Part shown: positions 1-8,413 of the stretch, in pieces
How positions within the stretch are numbered: the stretch's first letter is position 1
Layout of the letters: each line of letters opens with the position of its first letter
NCBI GenBank assembly: GCA_937967705.1
Contig: CALCJG010000135.1
Location: 1-20,111 of the forward strand
Direction: 5' to 3'
Length of the DNA: 20,111 nucleotides
Origin: an uncultured Spirochaetia bacterium
GTDB lineage: Bacteria; Spirochaetota; UBA4802; JAGODF01
Position numbers and translations under genes: made by a program
The notes under the pieces: generated by a model
Databases searched by the model: none
What the model saw: only the letters and a program-made list of their open reading frames with translations
Told to the model about the DNA's origin: nothing

Positions 1-1
1 G

Positions 2-403
2 CAGATCAAGAAGCGCGCCCTCTATCAGATCGTCCTCTCCATCCTCCTTCTCACGGCTATCGCCGTGCCGGTTGGTCTATACATGTGGAACGGCTATACA
101 TTGAGCAAGGCCCGGCGCACCGTACAGGAGACAGTCCGGAGGGAGATGCCCGGCGTCACCATCTTCGACATGCAGTCGGAAAAGCGCGGGGACCGGTACC
201 AGTTTCTTATAACCCTCAGCGGCGACAGAACCCCCGCCCCGGCAGCCGTCAAAAACATCCGGGAAAGGCTCCGGAAGGAATGCCCCTGCATCGGGGAGAT
301 CCGTCTGCGGTTCATTCAGAGCAGCATACTGCTGGACGAGGTCCCGGCATCCAAACCGACTCCGGTGACACCTGCCGCCCAGCCCATTCCAGTCGGGAAA
401 TAA
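2..403 (+). CDS. 3' end of a membrane protein, possibly DUF389-like C-terminus (partial)
   Basis: The frame is open from base 2 to the TAA at 401-403, so the true start lies left of the window; a GTG at 65 is probably internal. The visible part begins with a basic stretch (QIKKR) and one strongly hydrophobic helix of about 22 residues. A soluble domain of roughly 75 residues follows, then a Pro/Thr/Ala-rich tail. The soluble part alternates beta-like and helical stretches (TIFDMQSEK, YQFLITLSGD, AAVKNIRERLRKE, IGEIRLRFIQ). This recalls the small alpha/beta domain that often ends DUF389 membrane proteins, but that match is by eye only. It converges on the SPOR gene across a shared terminator. 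No specific function is assigned. Confidence 0.6.
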   Translation, partial: QIKKRALYQIVLSILLLTAIAVPVGLYMWNGYTLSKARRTVQETVRREMPGVTIFDMQSEKRGDRYQFLITLSGDRTPAPAAVKNIRERLRKECPCIGEIRLRFIQSSILLDEVPASKPTPVTPAAQPIPVGK

Positions 404-404
404 A

Positions 405-434
405 AAAAGGCGGAACGTTTCCGTTTCGCCTTTT
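405..434. terminator. bidirectional rho-independent terminator
   Basis: A 13-bp stem (405-417 with 422-434, including one G-T pair) closes a 4-base loop. The stem has a GC-rich core flanked by A-runs on the left and T-runs on the right, so it can terminate transcription from both directions. It lies between two convergent genes: it starts just after the stop of the left-hand plus-strand gene and ends 22 bases before the stop of the SPOR gene. Confidence 0.85.
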
Positions 435-456
435 ATCCTTTCGTGTTTAGACTGCA

Positions 457-1329
457 CTATTCTTTAACGAGATAGCTCCCCTCGTATTTGTTCATACTCT
501 GCAGTTCCGAGATCATCTTGACCGCCTTTTGACGGGAGAGTATGGGGCCAATCTTGACCCGGTAAAATTTCTTTGACCCCACCGAGGTATTTTCCACATA
601 GGCGTCAAAGCGCATGCTCTTCAGGCTGGAGGCCTCCTTCTGGGCCTTGGCGCGGGAATCAAAGGACCCCACCTGTATGGCGTAACCGCCCCGCGTTTTT
701 TTAACCTCCGAGGGTTTCTCCCGGGCTGCCACCTCCATAGTGCGCTGTTTCTTCTCTCTGGGGGCCTTGCGGTCCGTGGTTATCTTGCGGTTTTTATCCC
801 GGACGCTTTTCCGGGCCACCTTTTTCTCCGGCTTCGCCTGAGGATGCACGACCTTTTTCACCTCCCCCGCAGCGGGAGGGATTACCTCTTTTATGTTCTC
901 CTGATTGAGCACGTCCGCAGTGGGATTCTTTGCCTGGAAACCCGCGGTGGCCGGAGCGGTCTTGGGGACCTCGGCCTTGCCCTTCAGCGGATCGTTCAAT
1001 GCGGGATTGGCGCCGGGAAGACCCTTATCCTCAACCGGAGGATTGCCGGCCATCTCCGCGCCGGCCGGGGGCAGCTGTACGCCCTTTTCCAGCGGGTCCT
1101 TATCGGCTCCCTCGGGAGGAAGGGGCTCTATCAGGGCCTCCTTGGGGGTCAGAATATCCTTGCCCGGGGCAGCCTTGTCCTTGGTGAGATTCATGCCGAA
1201 GAGAAAGGCGATGATGAGGACGCCGATGAAGACCGACGAGATGATGATGATCCGGGGAGCGTCCAGATGCAGAAGATAGACGCTCTTCTCCTTCACCTTG
1301 TTCTGGTTTCTGTCGTCAAAATATTCCAT
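457..1329 (-). CDS. SPOR-domain membrane protein
   Basis: This is a bitopic inner-membrane protein of 290 residues with a short cytoplasmic N-terminus and one transmembrane helix (about 26-47, IIIISSVFIGVLIIAFLFG). A long Pro/Lys/Ala-rich periplasmic linker (about 50-212) follows, then a C-terminal SPOR domain (about 213-288: GGYAIQVGSFDSRAKAQKEA, FYRVKIGPILSRQKA). SPOR domains bind glycan strands lacking stem peptides, usually at division sites; the particular role here is unknown. The ATG at 1329 has an AGGT-type site upstream but overlaps the end of coaE by 37 bases. An in-frame GTG at 1296 would give a 4-base GTGA overlap but would remove part of the cytoplasmic tail and lacks a clear ribosome binding site. 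It is the last gene of the DUF115-coaE-SPOR operon. Confidence 0.9.
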   Translation of the reverse strand: MEYFDDRNQNKVKEKSVYLLHLDAPRIIIISSVFIGVLIIAFLFGMNLTKDKAAPGKDILTPKEALIEPLPPEGADKDPLEKGVQLPPAGAEMAGNPPVEDKGLPGANPALNDPLKGKAEVPKTAPATAGFQAKNPTADVLNQENIKEVIPPAAGEVKKVVHPQAKPEKKVARKSVRDKNRKITTDRKAPREKKQRTMEVAAREKPSEVKKTRGGYAIQVGSFDSRAKAQKEASSLKSMRFDAYVENTSVGSKKFYRVKIGPILSRQKAVKMISELQSMNKYEGSYLVKE

Positions 1330-1889
1330 AGGGAAATTACCTGCCTTTTTGTGTTATCCAGTGTTCCTGAGTTATCAATAACATAATCGGCCATTCGAAT
1401 CTTTTCATTGAGAGAAATTTGGTTTTTCAGCCTGTCCTCAATCTCCTCCGCGGTAATATGGTCCCTCTGCATTCCCCGGTGTATCACCTGCCCGGTATCC
1501 GCCGTGACGACAATGTTCTTTTCCATATGCCGGTAAAAGCCCGACTCGAAGAGGAGCGGTGTGTTGACCATATAGATCCTTCCGGGTTCCTCTTCGGTCA
1601 GGGCCAGGGTCTTATCAAGAATCAGGGGGTGGGTGATGGCATTGAGCCTTTTTACCTTCTCCGGATCCTTGAAGACCAGCAACCCAAAACCCCGCCGGTC
1701 CAGGGTTCCTTCGCTGTTGAGGATTCCCTGACCGAACTCACGCACCAGGAGGTCCAGCCCCTTCGATCCCGGCTCAACAATCTCCCGGGCCAGTATATCG
1801 GTGTCGATGACGCCCGCCCCCAGATCCTCGAACATGCGGCAGACGGTACCCTTGCCCGAAGCGAATATCCCCGTAACTCCCACCTTCAT
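1293..1889 (-). CDS. coaE: dephospho-CoA kinase
   Basis: CoaE phosphorylates the 3'-hydroxyl of dephospho-CoA with ATP, the last step of coenzyme A synthesis in the cytoplasm. The 198-residue length is normal. The N-terminus carries the P-loop GIFASGKGT (7-15), a variant of the usual GxxGSGKS. The expected family pattern follows: DTDILAREIVEPGSKGL (substrate/lid region), then LNAITHPLI, and VNTPLLFESGF near the middle. A GGGAGG ribosome binding site sits just upstream of the ATG. The gene lies 19 bases downstream of the DUF115 gene and overlaps the SPOR gene, indicating one transcript. Confidence 0.93.
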   Translation of the reverse strand: MKVGVTGIFASGKGTVCRMFEDLGAGVIDTDILAREIVEPGSKGLDLLVREFGQGILNSEGTLDRRGFGLLVFKDPEKVKRLNAITHPLILDKTLALTEEEPGRIYMVNTPLLFESGFYRHMEKNIVVTADTGQVIHRGMQRDHITAEEIEDRLKNQISLNEKIRMADYVIDNSGTLDNTKRQVISLWNILTTETRTR

Positions 1890-1908
1890 GTCGGCCTCCC
1901 CTTTTTCT

Positions 1909-3450
1909 TTATGACAGTTTCACGGTCCTGAAGAATCGGCGGAGGAGGTCAATCCTCCTCTCCTGTACCCCCTCCAGGCCCGATACACTGAGGATCTCCT
2001 CCAAGACCCTCTCCTGTTTCAGCATATCACCCAGGGCCTTCAGGTCCAGTTCCTCCTTCAATGGCCGCAGTTTTGACCGCAGTTCCCGAACCCTTTCGCT
2101 TTTACCGCCGGGCCCTTTTGCCCGTTCCAGGAAATACCCCATCTCCCTAAAGGGCGCCCCCCTGAGGGGTAGCCCCCGGCGGCTGAGATTAACGATCTCC
2201 CTCCCCTGGGCCCCCGCCAGCAGATCCTCGAAGGAAGATCGGTACTGCTGGAAGGACTTTCGGGTAAACCGCCCCTCGACCTTCAGACCCCGGCTGGCCT
2301 GCAGGATGTAGCGCAGATTGCGTGTTTCCACCGGGGAAAAGCGGTCCTGGAAGATGAGCCCCCAGCGCTCCTGATAGGCGCTCCCCCGGGCATAGACGGA
2401 AAAGCCCGAAAAGCCGAAATCCAGCCCCAGGAGCCCCACGGGCCCGGCCCCCAGGAGAAAGGCGGTCTGCAGGGCATCCCCAGCCACGGTACCGGTATGG
2501 GAATCCACGGACCCCACCCTGCCGGGATACAGCTCCTCCACGAGCTGGGAGAGAGGATGGCTGTTGAGGGAAAGGAACGCGGGTCTCCCATCCCGGAGTT
2601 CCGCTGCAGCGGTAAGGGATGTGATCCGCATCGCAGGGCCCGTCCCCCCCCGGTTGAGATGTTCATGGATATAGGCCTGGGGATCAATCGAAACATAGAA
2701 ATCCGGCGTCAGCCCCACACGGGCCAGTACCGGGAGCGCCGAATCCACGGCGATGAGAATACACCGCTCCGCCGCCTCATGCAGCTCCTCCAGCTGATCC
2801 TCCAGGGACGGACCGGAGGTGATGACCAGTGCAGGGAAACCGGACAGGGCTCTCTCAAGGCGGCGTACAGGGAAATAATGCTGCAGGCGCTTCAGGTTTT
2901 TCAGGGCATTGCGCAGGTAGAGGACGGCAAAGGCCCTGCGGGTGGCGGCGTTTCCGGCCTTTGCGGTAATCAGACGTTCCAGGCTTTTTTTTAGGCTGCT
3001 GTAATATTCGCCAAAGAGGCGCAGGGAGGGGGGATGTTCCAGAACCTGAATACCGCTGATCTCCTCGAGGCGGACGATCTCACTCAAGGAGTCCTCCATC
3101 TCAACGGGGGTAAGCCCGGACAGGATAATCACCCTCCCCTCCTCCGCCAAAAAACGGGCCGGTCCCTCCCGCAGCGCCTCTCGGATACCGGGCAGCTTAT
3201 CGACCAGCACGATGCGCCGGTAACGCCCGATCAACTCCTTCAGGGGGAGGAGATGATATCCCAGTCCCGTACCCAGCACGATCAGCAGATCGTAGCGGGC
3301 GGGATCGAATCTGTCCTGGAGCGTTTCCGCCTCTCGTTCCGGCGCGAACCGGCTGTGAAGATAGACCTTCCGTTCCCCCTCGCGCAGCACCAGGGTGGGG
3401 AGACCTGACCGGGTCGGCTCTATGTCGTAGGGTCTGCTATCCATATCCAC
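1909..3450 (-). CDS. DUF115 (MptE/Maf-like) protein
   Basis: The 513-residue protein has a nucleotide-binding-like N-terminal part (YDLLIVLGTGLGYHL, about 53-67) and a central DUF115 domain (about 170-350). The latter shows PALVITSGPSLEDQL, LIAVDSALPVL, LTPDFYVSIDPQ, SVDSHTGTVAGDA and LLGLDFGFSG. The C-terminal 150 residues are helical and charged. DUF115 includes archaeal 6-hydroxymethylpterin diphosphokinase and bacterial motility accessory factors (Maf) implicated in flagellin glycosylation. In bacteria the substrate is usually unknown, so a flagellar or surface-sugar role is only an inference. The first possible start is GTG at 3450. The ATG two codons further (3444) has better spacing to the AGGGA upstream and may be the real start. 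It heads the operon with coaE and the SPOR gene. Confidence 0.85.
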   Translation of the reverse strand: MDMDSRPYDIEPTRSGLPTLVLREGERKVYLHSRFAPEREAETLQDRFDPARYDLLIVLGTGLGYHLLPLKELIGRYRRIVLVDKLPGIREALREGPARFLAEEGRVIILSGLTPVEMEDSLSEIVRLEEISGIQVLEHPPSLRLFGEYYSSLKKSLERLITAKAGNAATRRAFAVLYLRNALKNLKRLQHYFPVRRLERALSGFPALVITSGPSLEDQLEELHEAAERCILIAVDSALPVLARVGLTPDFYVSIDPQAYIHEHLNRGGTGPAMRITSLTAAAELRDGRPAFLSLNSHPLSQLVEELYPGRVGSVDSHTGTVAGDALQTAFLLGAGPVGLLGLDFGFSGFSVYARGSAYQERWGLIFQDRFSPVETRNLRYILQASRGLKVEGRFTRKSFQQYRSSFEDLLAGAQGREIVNLSRRGLPLRGAPFREMGYFLERAKGPGGKSERVRELRSKLRPLKEELDLKALGDMLKQERVLEEILSVSGLEGVQERRIDLLRRFFRTVKLS

Positions 3451-3521
3451 GGGTTCCCTGCAGTTTCTGATTGCCCTCTCCGCTTACTATCGGTTCATTC
3501 CGGTCTCCAAGAGCCTAAAAA

Positions 3522-3541
3522 AACCCGCTCGGCGGCGGGTT
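3522..3541 (-). terminator. rho-independent terminator of the paaK-ior operon
   Basis: A perfect 7-bp GC-rich stem (3522-3528 with 3535-3541) and a 6-base loop are followed, on the minus strand, by a run of T residues. It lies 29 bases past the stop of the lipoprotein gene and just upstream of the DUF115 operon, separating the two transcripts. Confidence 0.85.
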
Positions 3542-3570
3542 CTTATCATCAGGGGAAGAGCGACGAAACG

Positions 3571-4203
3571 CTACTTCTCCAGAAACTTCAGATCGGCCAT
3601 CTGATACATGAACCGCTCGCTTACCTTGTTTAGGAGGAAAGACTTGATCTTTTCGTAATCGTACTCGTTGCTCTCGAACTTGTCGGTCTGATGATCCAGA
3701 TAAACCACACTCAGGTTCTTGTCCACCAGCACCATCACCGAATCAAAATCCATAAACTGCATTTCGGTGGAGACCACACCGTACACCTCGTAAAGGATGA
3801 ACCCGTCCAGGCCGTTTTCCTTCATAAGGTTCTTCAGTTCCGCCTGATTCTCCCGCAGGTACATGTTGACCACACCCTGGGCCTTGTACTCCAGGAAATC
3901 ACCCTTGGCGGAGAGCTGATAGAAGCGGTCCTCCTCGGTTACAAATTCCCCCACCTTGTTCTTGAGTTCAGCGAGAATATTGATGTTTTTACGGGGCTTC
4001 CGGCTGGCCAGCCAGTGTGTGAGATTCCGGTTGAACTCCTCCCGGCTGATTCGGCTGTTCTTGGAAATCCGCAGTATCAGGCCCGCCTTCTTGATCTGCT
4101 TGATGGGGTCGCTCTTTTCCAGAATGGTGTCCACATGATACTCGGAACAGGACAATGCCAGCGTCATGAGAAGGACAGTGGTGATGTGTACGATTTTTTT
4201 CAT
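3571..4203 (-). CDS. predicted lipoprotein of unknown function
   Basis: The 210-residue protein begins with a lipoprotein signal (MKKIVHITTVLLMTLALSC) whose lipobox places the lipidated Cys at residue 19. Lack of a small residue directly before Cys (Ser is present) is acceptable in relaxed lipoboxes. The mature part is mixed alpha/beta, with no cysteine or obvious catalytic motif, and I do not recognise the family. A GGGAG ribosome binding site precedes the ATG. The gene starts 13 bases after iorB and is followed by a terminator, so it is the last gene of the aromatic 2-oxoacid operon. Whether it is functionally related, for example to uptake or to envelope sensing, cannot be told from the sequence. 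Confidence 0.8.
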   Translation of the reverse strand: MKKIVHITTVLLMTLALSCSEYHVDTILEKSDPIKQIKKAGLILRISKNSRISREEFNRNLTHWLASRKPRKNINILAELKNKVGEFVTEEDRFYQLSAKGDFLEYKAQGVVNMYLRENQAELKNLMKENGLDGFILYEVYGVVSTEMQFMDFDSVMVLVDKNLSVVYLDHQTDKFESNEYDYEKIKSFLLNKVSERFMYQMADLKFLEK

Positions 4204-4216
4204 GGGAGACTCCCCG

Positions 4217-4801
4217 TCAAGAGATGTTCCGGGCCGCGTAGTCCCTCCCGGCCTGAAAGGCCTTGAGATTCATGTCTACGAACTTTTCCTTAACCAGCGA
4301 CCTTATGGCATTATCCCACTGTTCCATGCTGAAGTCAAGATAATTCGAGAGGACCCCCAGCATCACGATGTTGAGCGCCCGCTTGTTGCCCACCTCCGCA
4401 AGCATGGGGCCCGCGTCCATAATCAGGTTCTTCTTTATGTTGGACCCGATCCATCCCTCCAGATCCTCAGGGTACTTCTCCAGGCCCGCCTGAACCGGCG
4501 CGGGATCGATTTTTTCCTTATTGACGATGAGAGTGCCCGTGTCGGAGAGATACTCCAGCTTCCGCATGGCTTCCAGGAGCTCCAGACAGACGATATAATC
4601 CGCCGTCCCCTTTTCGATGAGAGGGGAATAAACCTTCTCGCCGAAGCGCACATGGCAGTCTACGCTGCCGCCTCTCTGGGCCATTCCATGCACCTCGGAT
4701 TCCTTTACATCGAAACCGGCGTTCATGGCCGCTTCCATGAGGATCTTGCTGGCCAGGATGACGCCCTGACCTCCCACACCGGCAAAAATCACATTAACCA
4801 T
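4217..4801 (-). CDS. iorB: indolepyruvate:ferredoxin oxidoreductase, beta (gamma-type) subunit
   Basis: IorB is the small subunit of the thiamine-diphosphate enzyme that decarboxylates indolepyruvate, phenylpyruvate and hydroxyphenylpyruvate to the aryl-acetyl-CoA, passing electrons to ferredoxin. The typical N-terminus VNVIFAGVGGQGVILASKIL and the segment EVHGMAQRGGSVDCHVRFG are both present. I chose the ATG at 4801 (194 residues). It starts exactly where the family starts and has an AGGAAGGG ribosome binding site. A longer start at 4831 would overlap iorA by 19 bases and add ten atypical residues. The gene is 11 bases downstream of iorA. Confidence 0.93.
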   Translation of the reverse strand: MVNVIFAGVGGQGVILASKILMEAAMNAGFDVKESEVHGMAQRGGSVDCHVRFGEKVYSPLIEKGTADYIVCLELLEAMRKLEYLSDTGTLIVNKEKIDPAPVQAGLEKYPEDLEGWIGSNIKKNLIMDAGPMLAEVGNKRALNIVMLGVLSNYLDFSMEQWDNAIRSLVKEKFVDMNLKAFQAGRDYAARNIS

Positions 4802-4812
4802 ATCCGCCCTTC

Positions 4813-6369
4813 CTACTTTTTCAATATGCATTTTCTCAGGGAGATGATGACCGAGGGCTCGCGCGCGGCCACCTCCTCTCTGACGACCCTTTCAAACTCC
4901 TCAATGTTCTTGGGGTCCACGGTCACAACACGCTTGACCCCCACCGCCCTGGCCAGCATCGCCAGGTCCAGCTCATGCGTCGGCTCCCCGGCGAGCGTAA
5001 AACCCGTAGCAGGATTTTCCTGATGCCCCGTCATGGCCGTCACGCGGTTATCCAATATGATCACCGTCCCCGTTCCCCGGTTGTATACCAGATCGACGAG
5101 GGGGGTTATCCCGGAATGGATGAAGGTGGAATCCCCTATGACCGCCACGCTGTTGCGGGCCATCTCGTCGCCCCGGGCCTTTTCCATCCCCAGATGCATT
5201 CCTATGCTGGCCCCCATACAGCCCTGGCTGTGCATGGCCGAATAGGGCGGCAATACCGCCAGGGTATAGCAGCCTATATCGCCGTTGACCACCAGGTCCA
5301 GCTTCTTCAGTACATCGAAGACGAAGCCGTGAGGGCATCCCTTGCAGAGCGCCGGAGGCCTTCCGGGTATTTTGGAACTGTAGACCGGTATCTGGTTGAG
5401 AGGCTTTTTCTTGTTCAGGGCCATGTCCACGATCTCCGGGGTCAGCTCGCCCAGGAGGGGGATGATCTTCTTTCCGGTTACGTTGTAGCCCAGCCCACGG
5501 ACATAGTCCTCAATGAAGGGATCGCACTCCTCCACCACGTAGAGCTCCTCCACCTGGTCGGCGAACTCCTTGATAACGTCATCCGGAAGGGGCCAGACAA
5601 CCCCGATCTTCAGCACGGAATCGTCCGGGCAGACCTCTTTGACGTATTGATAGGCCACGCCGTTTGTTATGATGCCTCTCTTCTTGTTTCCCCATTCTAT
5701 GCGGTTGAGCACGGAGTTGTTGGAATACTCCTTGAGCTTGATCATCTGCTCCTCGATGAACCTGTGCCGGGGCCGGGCGTGAGCGGGTATCATCACGTAT
5801 TTCTGGGGATTTCGCTCAAAGGGCTTGAGGGGGATGTCCGCCTTCTCGTCCAGCTGCACGATCCCCTGGGAATGGGCGATGCGCGTCGTGATCCGCACGA
5901 TCACCGGCCTGTCGAAATCCTCGGAGATCTCGAAGGCCAGTTTGGTGAACTCCTTGGCCTCCGCCGGGCTTGAAGGCTCTATCATCGGAACCTTGGCGGC
6001 CCTGGCATAATGCCGGTTGTCCTGCTCGTTCTGCGAGCTCCAGGCACCGGGATCGTCGGCGTTGATGATCACGAAACCGCCGTTAGCGCCGGTATAGGAA
6101 AAGGTAAAGAGAGGGTCCGCCGCCACATTGAGGCCTACATGCTTCATGGCCGCCATCGACCGGGCACCGGCCACCGATGAGCCCGCCACGACCTCGAGGG
6201 CCACCTTCTCGTTGGGCGACCACTGGGCCTTTATATTCTTGTAGTCCCGGGCGATGGCCTCCAGAATCTCCGTGCTGGGCGTTCCCGGATAGGCAGCCGC
6301 CACACGGCAGTCCGCCTCATAGGCGCCCCTGGCTATGGCTTCGTTCCCCAGCAATACCTTCTTCTGCAT
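4813..6369 (-). CDS. iorA: indolepyruvate:ferredoxin oxidoreductase, alpha subunit, without C-terminal ferredoxin domain
   Basis: This is the large catalytic subunit, with the pyrimidine-binding half first (LLGNEAIARGAYEADCRVAA, AYPGTPSTEI, SPNEKVALEVVAG) and the pyrophosphate-binding half later. The later half contains GRPPALCKGCPH at 336-347, NGDIGCYTL at 362-370 and the ThDP/Mg motif GDSTFIHSG...ILDN at 412-441. At 518 residues it is shorter than the usual 580-650. It stops after PSVIISLRKCILKK, just where most IorA proteins continue into a two-[4Fe-4S] ferredoxin-like domain. With iorB starting 11 bases after the stop there is no room for a hidden frameshifted tail. A GGAG site precedes the ATG, and the stop of the ACT gene lies 3 bases upstream. 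Confidence 0.93.
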   Translation of the reverse strand: MQKKVLLGNEAIARGAYEADCRVAAAYPGTPSTEILEAIARDYKNIKAQWSPNEKVALEVVAGSSVAGARSMAAMKHVGLNVAADPLFTFSYTGANGGFVIINADDPGAWSSQNEQDNRHYARAAKVPMIEPSSPAEAKEFTKLAFEISEDFDRPVIVRITTRIAHSQGIVQLDEKADIPLKPFERNPQKYVMIPAHARPRHRFIEEQMIKLKEYSNNSVLNRIEWGNKKRGIITNGVAYQYVKEVCPDDSVLKIGVVWPLPDDVIKEFADQVEELYVVEECDPFIEDYVRGLGYNVTGKKIIPLLGELTPEIVDMALNKKKPLNQIPVYSSKIPGRPPALCKGCPHGFVFDVLKKLDLVVNGDIGCYTLAVLPPYSAMHSQGCMGASIGMHLGMEKARGDEMARNSVAVIGDSTFIHSGITPLVDLVYNRGTGTVIILDNRVTAMTGHQENPATGFTLAGEPTHELDLAMLARAVGVKRVVTVDPKNIEEFERVVREEVAAREPSVIISLRKCILKK

Positions 6370-6372
6370 CGG

Positions 6373-6804
6373 TCATTCTCCAATAATGTCTATATTCTTG
6401 ACGATGTTGTATCCTTCCTCGATGAGGGCTTTTTTAGCAGCTTCGATATCGTCAAATCTAAAAATCATGACCGCTTTGTCACCTCTTTTTTCCGTGAAGG
6501 CATACATGTACTCGATATTGAGACTGCGCTTTTTGAAGGTCTCCAGGGCGTCCAGAAGGGACCCGGGCCGGTCCTCCAGCTCGATGGCCAGGACCTCGGT
6601 AATGGAGCAGGCCACATGGCTCTCCTTGAGAACGCGGGCCCCCTCCTCCGGGTTGTTTACGATCAGCCGGACGATACCAAAGTCCGAAACCTCGGCTATG
6701 GTGAGGGTCCTTATATTGATCTTCCTTTCGGCCAGTATCCTCAGGGCACTCTGCAGATGGCCGGGTTTGTTTTCGAGAAATATGGAAAGCTGCGTTACGT
6801 TCAT
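6373..6804 (-). CDS. tandem ACT-domain protein
   Basis: The 143-residue protein is made of two ACT domains and nothing else. The first (about 1-68) begins VTQLSIFLENKPGHLQSALRILAERKINIRTLTIAE, and the second (about 69-143) contains ITEVLAIELEDRPGSLLDAL and LNIEYMYAF. ACT domains bind amino acids and give allosteric control. Proteins of this size typically sit between paaK and iorA, as here. The likely role is sensing aromatic amino acids or regulating one of the two neighbouring enzymes, but the ligand is not visible from sequence. It lies 24 bases after paaK and 3 bases before iorA. Confidence 0.9.
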   Translation of the reverse strand: MNVTQLSIFLENKPGHLQSALRILAERKINIRTLTIAEVSDFGIVRLIVNNPEEGARVLKESHVACSITEVLAIELEDRPGSLLDALETFKKRSLNIEYMYAFTEKRGDKAVMIFRFDDIEAAKKALIEEGYNIVKNIDIIGE

Positions 6805-6828
6805 CCTCTGCCTCCTTCTGTTTGTCCG

Positions 6829-8130
6829 TTAAATTTTTCTTTTGTCCACGACGCGGACGGCCTTGCCCTCGCTGCGGGGTATGCGCATCGGCTCCACCAG
6901 CGTGATCTTGGCGGATATGCCCAGGGCGCTGCGGAAGCGGTCCGTGATCCGTTTCTTCAGATCCTCCAGGACCTTGATCTCGTCGGAGAAGAGCTTCTCG
7001 TTCACCTCCACCATCACCTCTATGTCATCCAGGGCGCCCTTGCGGTCCAGTATGATCTGGTAATGAGGTTCCGTTCCCTCAACTTCCATGAGGACGGATT
7101 CGATCTGGGAGGGGAAGACGTTCACGCCGCGGATGATCATCATGTCGTCTGAACGCCCGGTCACCTTCTCCATCTTTACGAGGGTCCGTCCGCATTTGCA
7201 GTTATCGTAATAGAGCCGGGTGATGTCGCGGGAGCGGTAGCGGATCACAGGGCAGGCCTCCTTGGTCAGGGAGGTGTAGACGATCTCCCCCTTTGCGCCC
7301 TCGGGCAGAATCTCGCCGGTATCCGGATTGATGATCTCCACGTAGAAATGGTCTTCAAAGACATGCAGCCCCGATTTCTCCGAACATTCCCCCGACACAC
7401 CAGGACCGATGATTTCCGAAAGGCCGTATATGTCGTAGGCCTGTATTCCCAGCCGCGTCTCGATCTCTCTGCGCATGCTTTCCGACCAGGGCTCCGCACC
7501 GAAGATCCCGGCCCGCATTTTCGTTTTGCGCATGTCGTAATCCGGCCGCTTCTTCTCTATATAATCCGCCACGTTCAGCATGTAGGAGGGGGTGCAGGCG
7601 ATCATGGTGGTGCCGAAATCCTTGATCAGCATGAGCTGACGCTCTGTATTGCCCCCGGAGATGGGAACGGTCATGGCGCCGATCTTTTCCGATCCGTAAT
7701 GGAGACCCAGACCTCCGGTAAAGAGACCATACCCGTAGGCCACCTGAATGATGTCCTTTTCCGAAGCCCCGTAGGCCACCAGACAGCGGGCCACCACCTC
7801 TGCAAAAACCTCAATATCGTTTTTGGTATAACCGACGACTGTGGCGTTGCCTGTGGTTCCCGAGGAGGAGTGTACCCGGGCCACCTTGTCCAGCGGCACG
7901 GCAAAGAGTCCGAAGGGATAGTTGTCCCGCATGTTCTGCTTCGTCAGGAAGGGGACATGTTTCATGTCCTCCAGGGATTTAAACTTGTCGGGATGGAAGC
8001 CGGCTTTATCGAAGGCATTCCGGTAATGGGGAACATTGTCATAGGCATGGCGGATGGACCATTTCAGCCTCTCCAGCTGAAGCTCCCTGAGCTTCTTCAG
8101 TGGCATGGCTTCGTATTCTCTGTTGAACAT
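6829..8130 (-). CDS. paaK: phenylacetate-CoA ligase family protein
   Basis: This AMP-forming acyl-CoA synthetase family member has 433 residues, the normal size. Visible motifs are the Ser/Thr/Gly-rich AMP-binding loop HSSSGTTGNATVVGYTK (about 87-103), GAEPWSE, YDIYGLSEIIGPGVSGEC and the C-terminal PaaK subdomain with GRSDDMMIIRGVNVFPSQIE. The enzyme joins phenylacetate or related aryl-acetates to CoA using ATP. In front of iorAB it may instead work with arylacetyl-CoA produced by Ior, so the in vivo direction is open. A GAGGTGAG ribosome binding site precedes the ATG. It is the first gene of the operon paaK-ACT-iorA-iorB-lipoprotein. Confidence 0.93.
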   Translation of the reverse strand: MFNREYEAMPLKKLRELQLERLKWSIRHAYDNVPHYRNAFDKAGFHPDKFKSLEDMKHVPFLTKQNMRDNYPFGLFAVPLDKVARVHSSSGTTGNATVVGYTKNDIEVFAEVVARCLVAYGASEKDIIQVAYGYGLFTGGLGLHYGSEKIGAMTVPISGGNTERQLMLIKDFGTTMIACTPSYMLNVADYIEKKRPDYDMRKTKMRAGIFGAEPWSESMRREIETRLGIQAYDIYGLSEIIGPGVSGECSEKSGLHVFEDHFYVEIINPDTGEILPEGAKGEIVYTSLTKEACPVIRYRSRDITRLYYDNCKCGRTLVKMEKVTGRSDDMMIIRGVNVFPSQIESVLMEVEGTEPHYQIILDRKGALDDIEVMVEVNEKLFSDEIKVLEDLKKRITDRFRSALGISAKITLVEPMRIPRSEGKAVRVVDKRKI

Positions 8131-8413
8131 CTCTCACCTCGCGTAATGAAAATATGGGGATAGGGCTACCCCAAAGCCGAAAAATAGTAAAGGATTAATT
8201 ATCAAAACTCCTCAATTTTCCCATTTTCTTCAATTATAAAAACTGGACTCCGCAACCCATGGGAGATGGATAAGTTCTTGATTATTATATCTCCCGCCGT
8301 TAGATTCCCTTACAGGGCAATTCAGGTATTCCGACCGGATAGGGGCGGTCCTCTTTCGGTTCGGCTATAGAAGATGTCCGGACGGCCCGATAAGCTTTTT
8401 CAATACGGTAATC
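8131..8413. other. divergent intergenic region, AT-rich in the middle
   Basis: This 283-base gap lies between the divergent paaK operon and the diguanylate cyclase gene, so both promoters should lie here. The AT-rich stretch at about 8185-8300 is the likely promoter zone. A short imperfect palindrome (TGGGG...CCCCA, about 8154-8172) lies near the paaK start. I could not pick a convincing -35/-10 pair for either direction, and I see no riboswitch or coding signal. Confidence 0.5.

Noticed and set aside
4802..4831. Longer iorB starting at the ATG at 4831
   Set aside because: It would overlap iorA and add ten residues absent from the family, while the ATG at 4801 has a strong AGGAAGGG site and the typical N-terminus.
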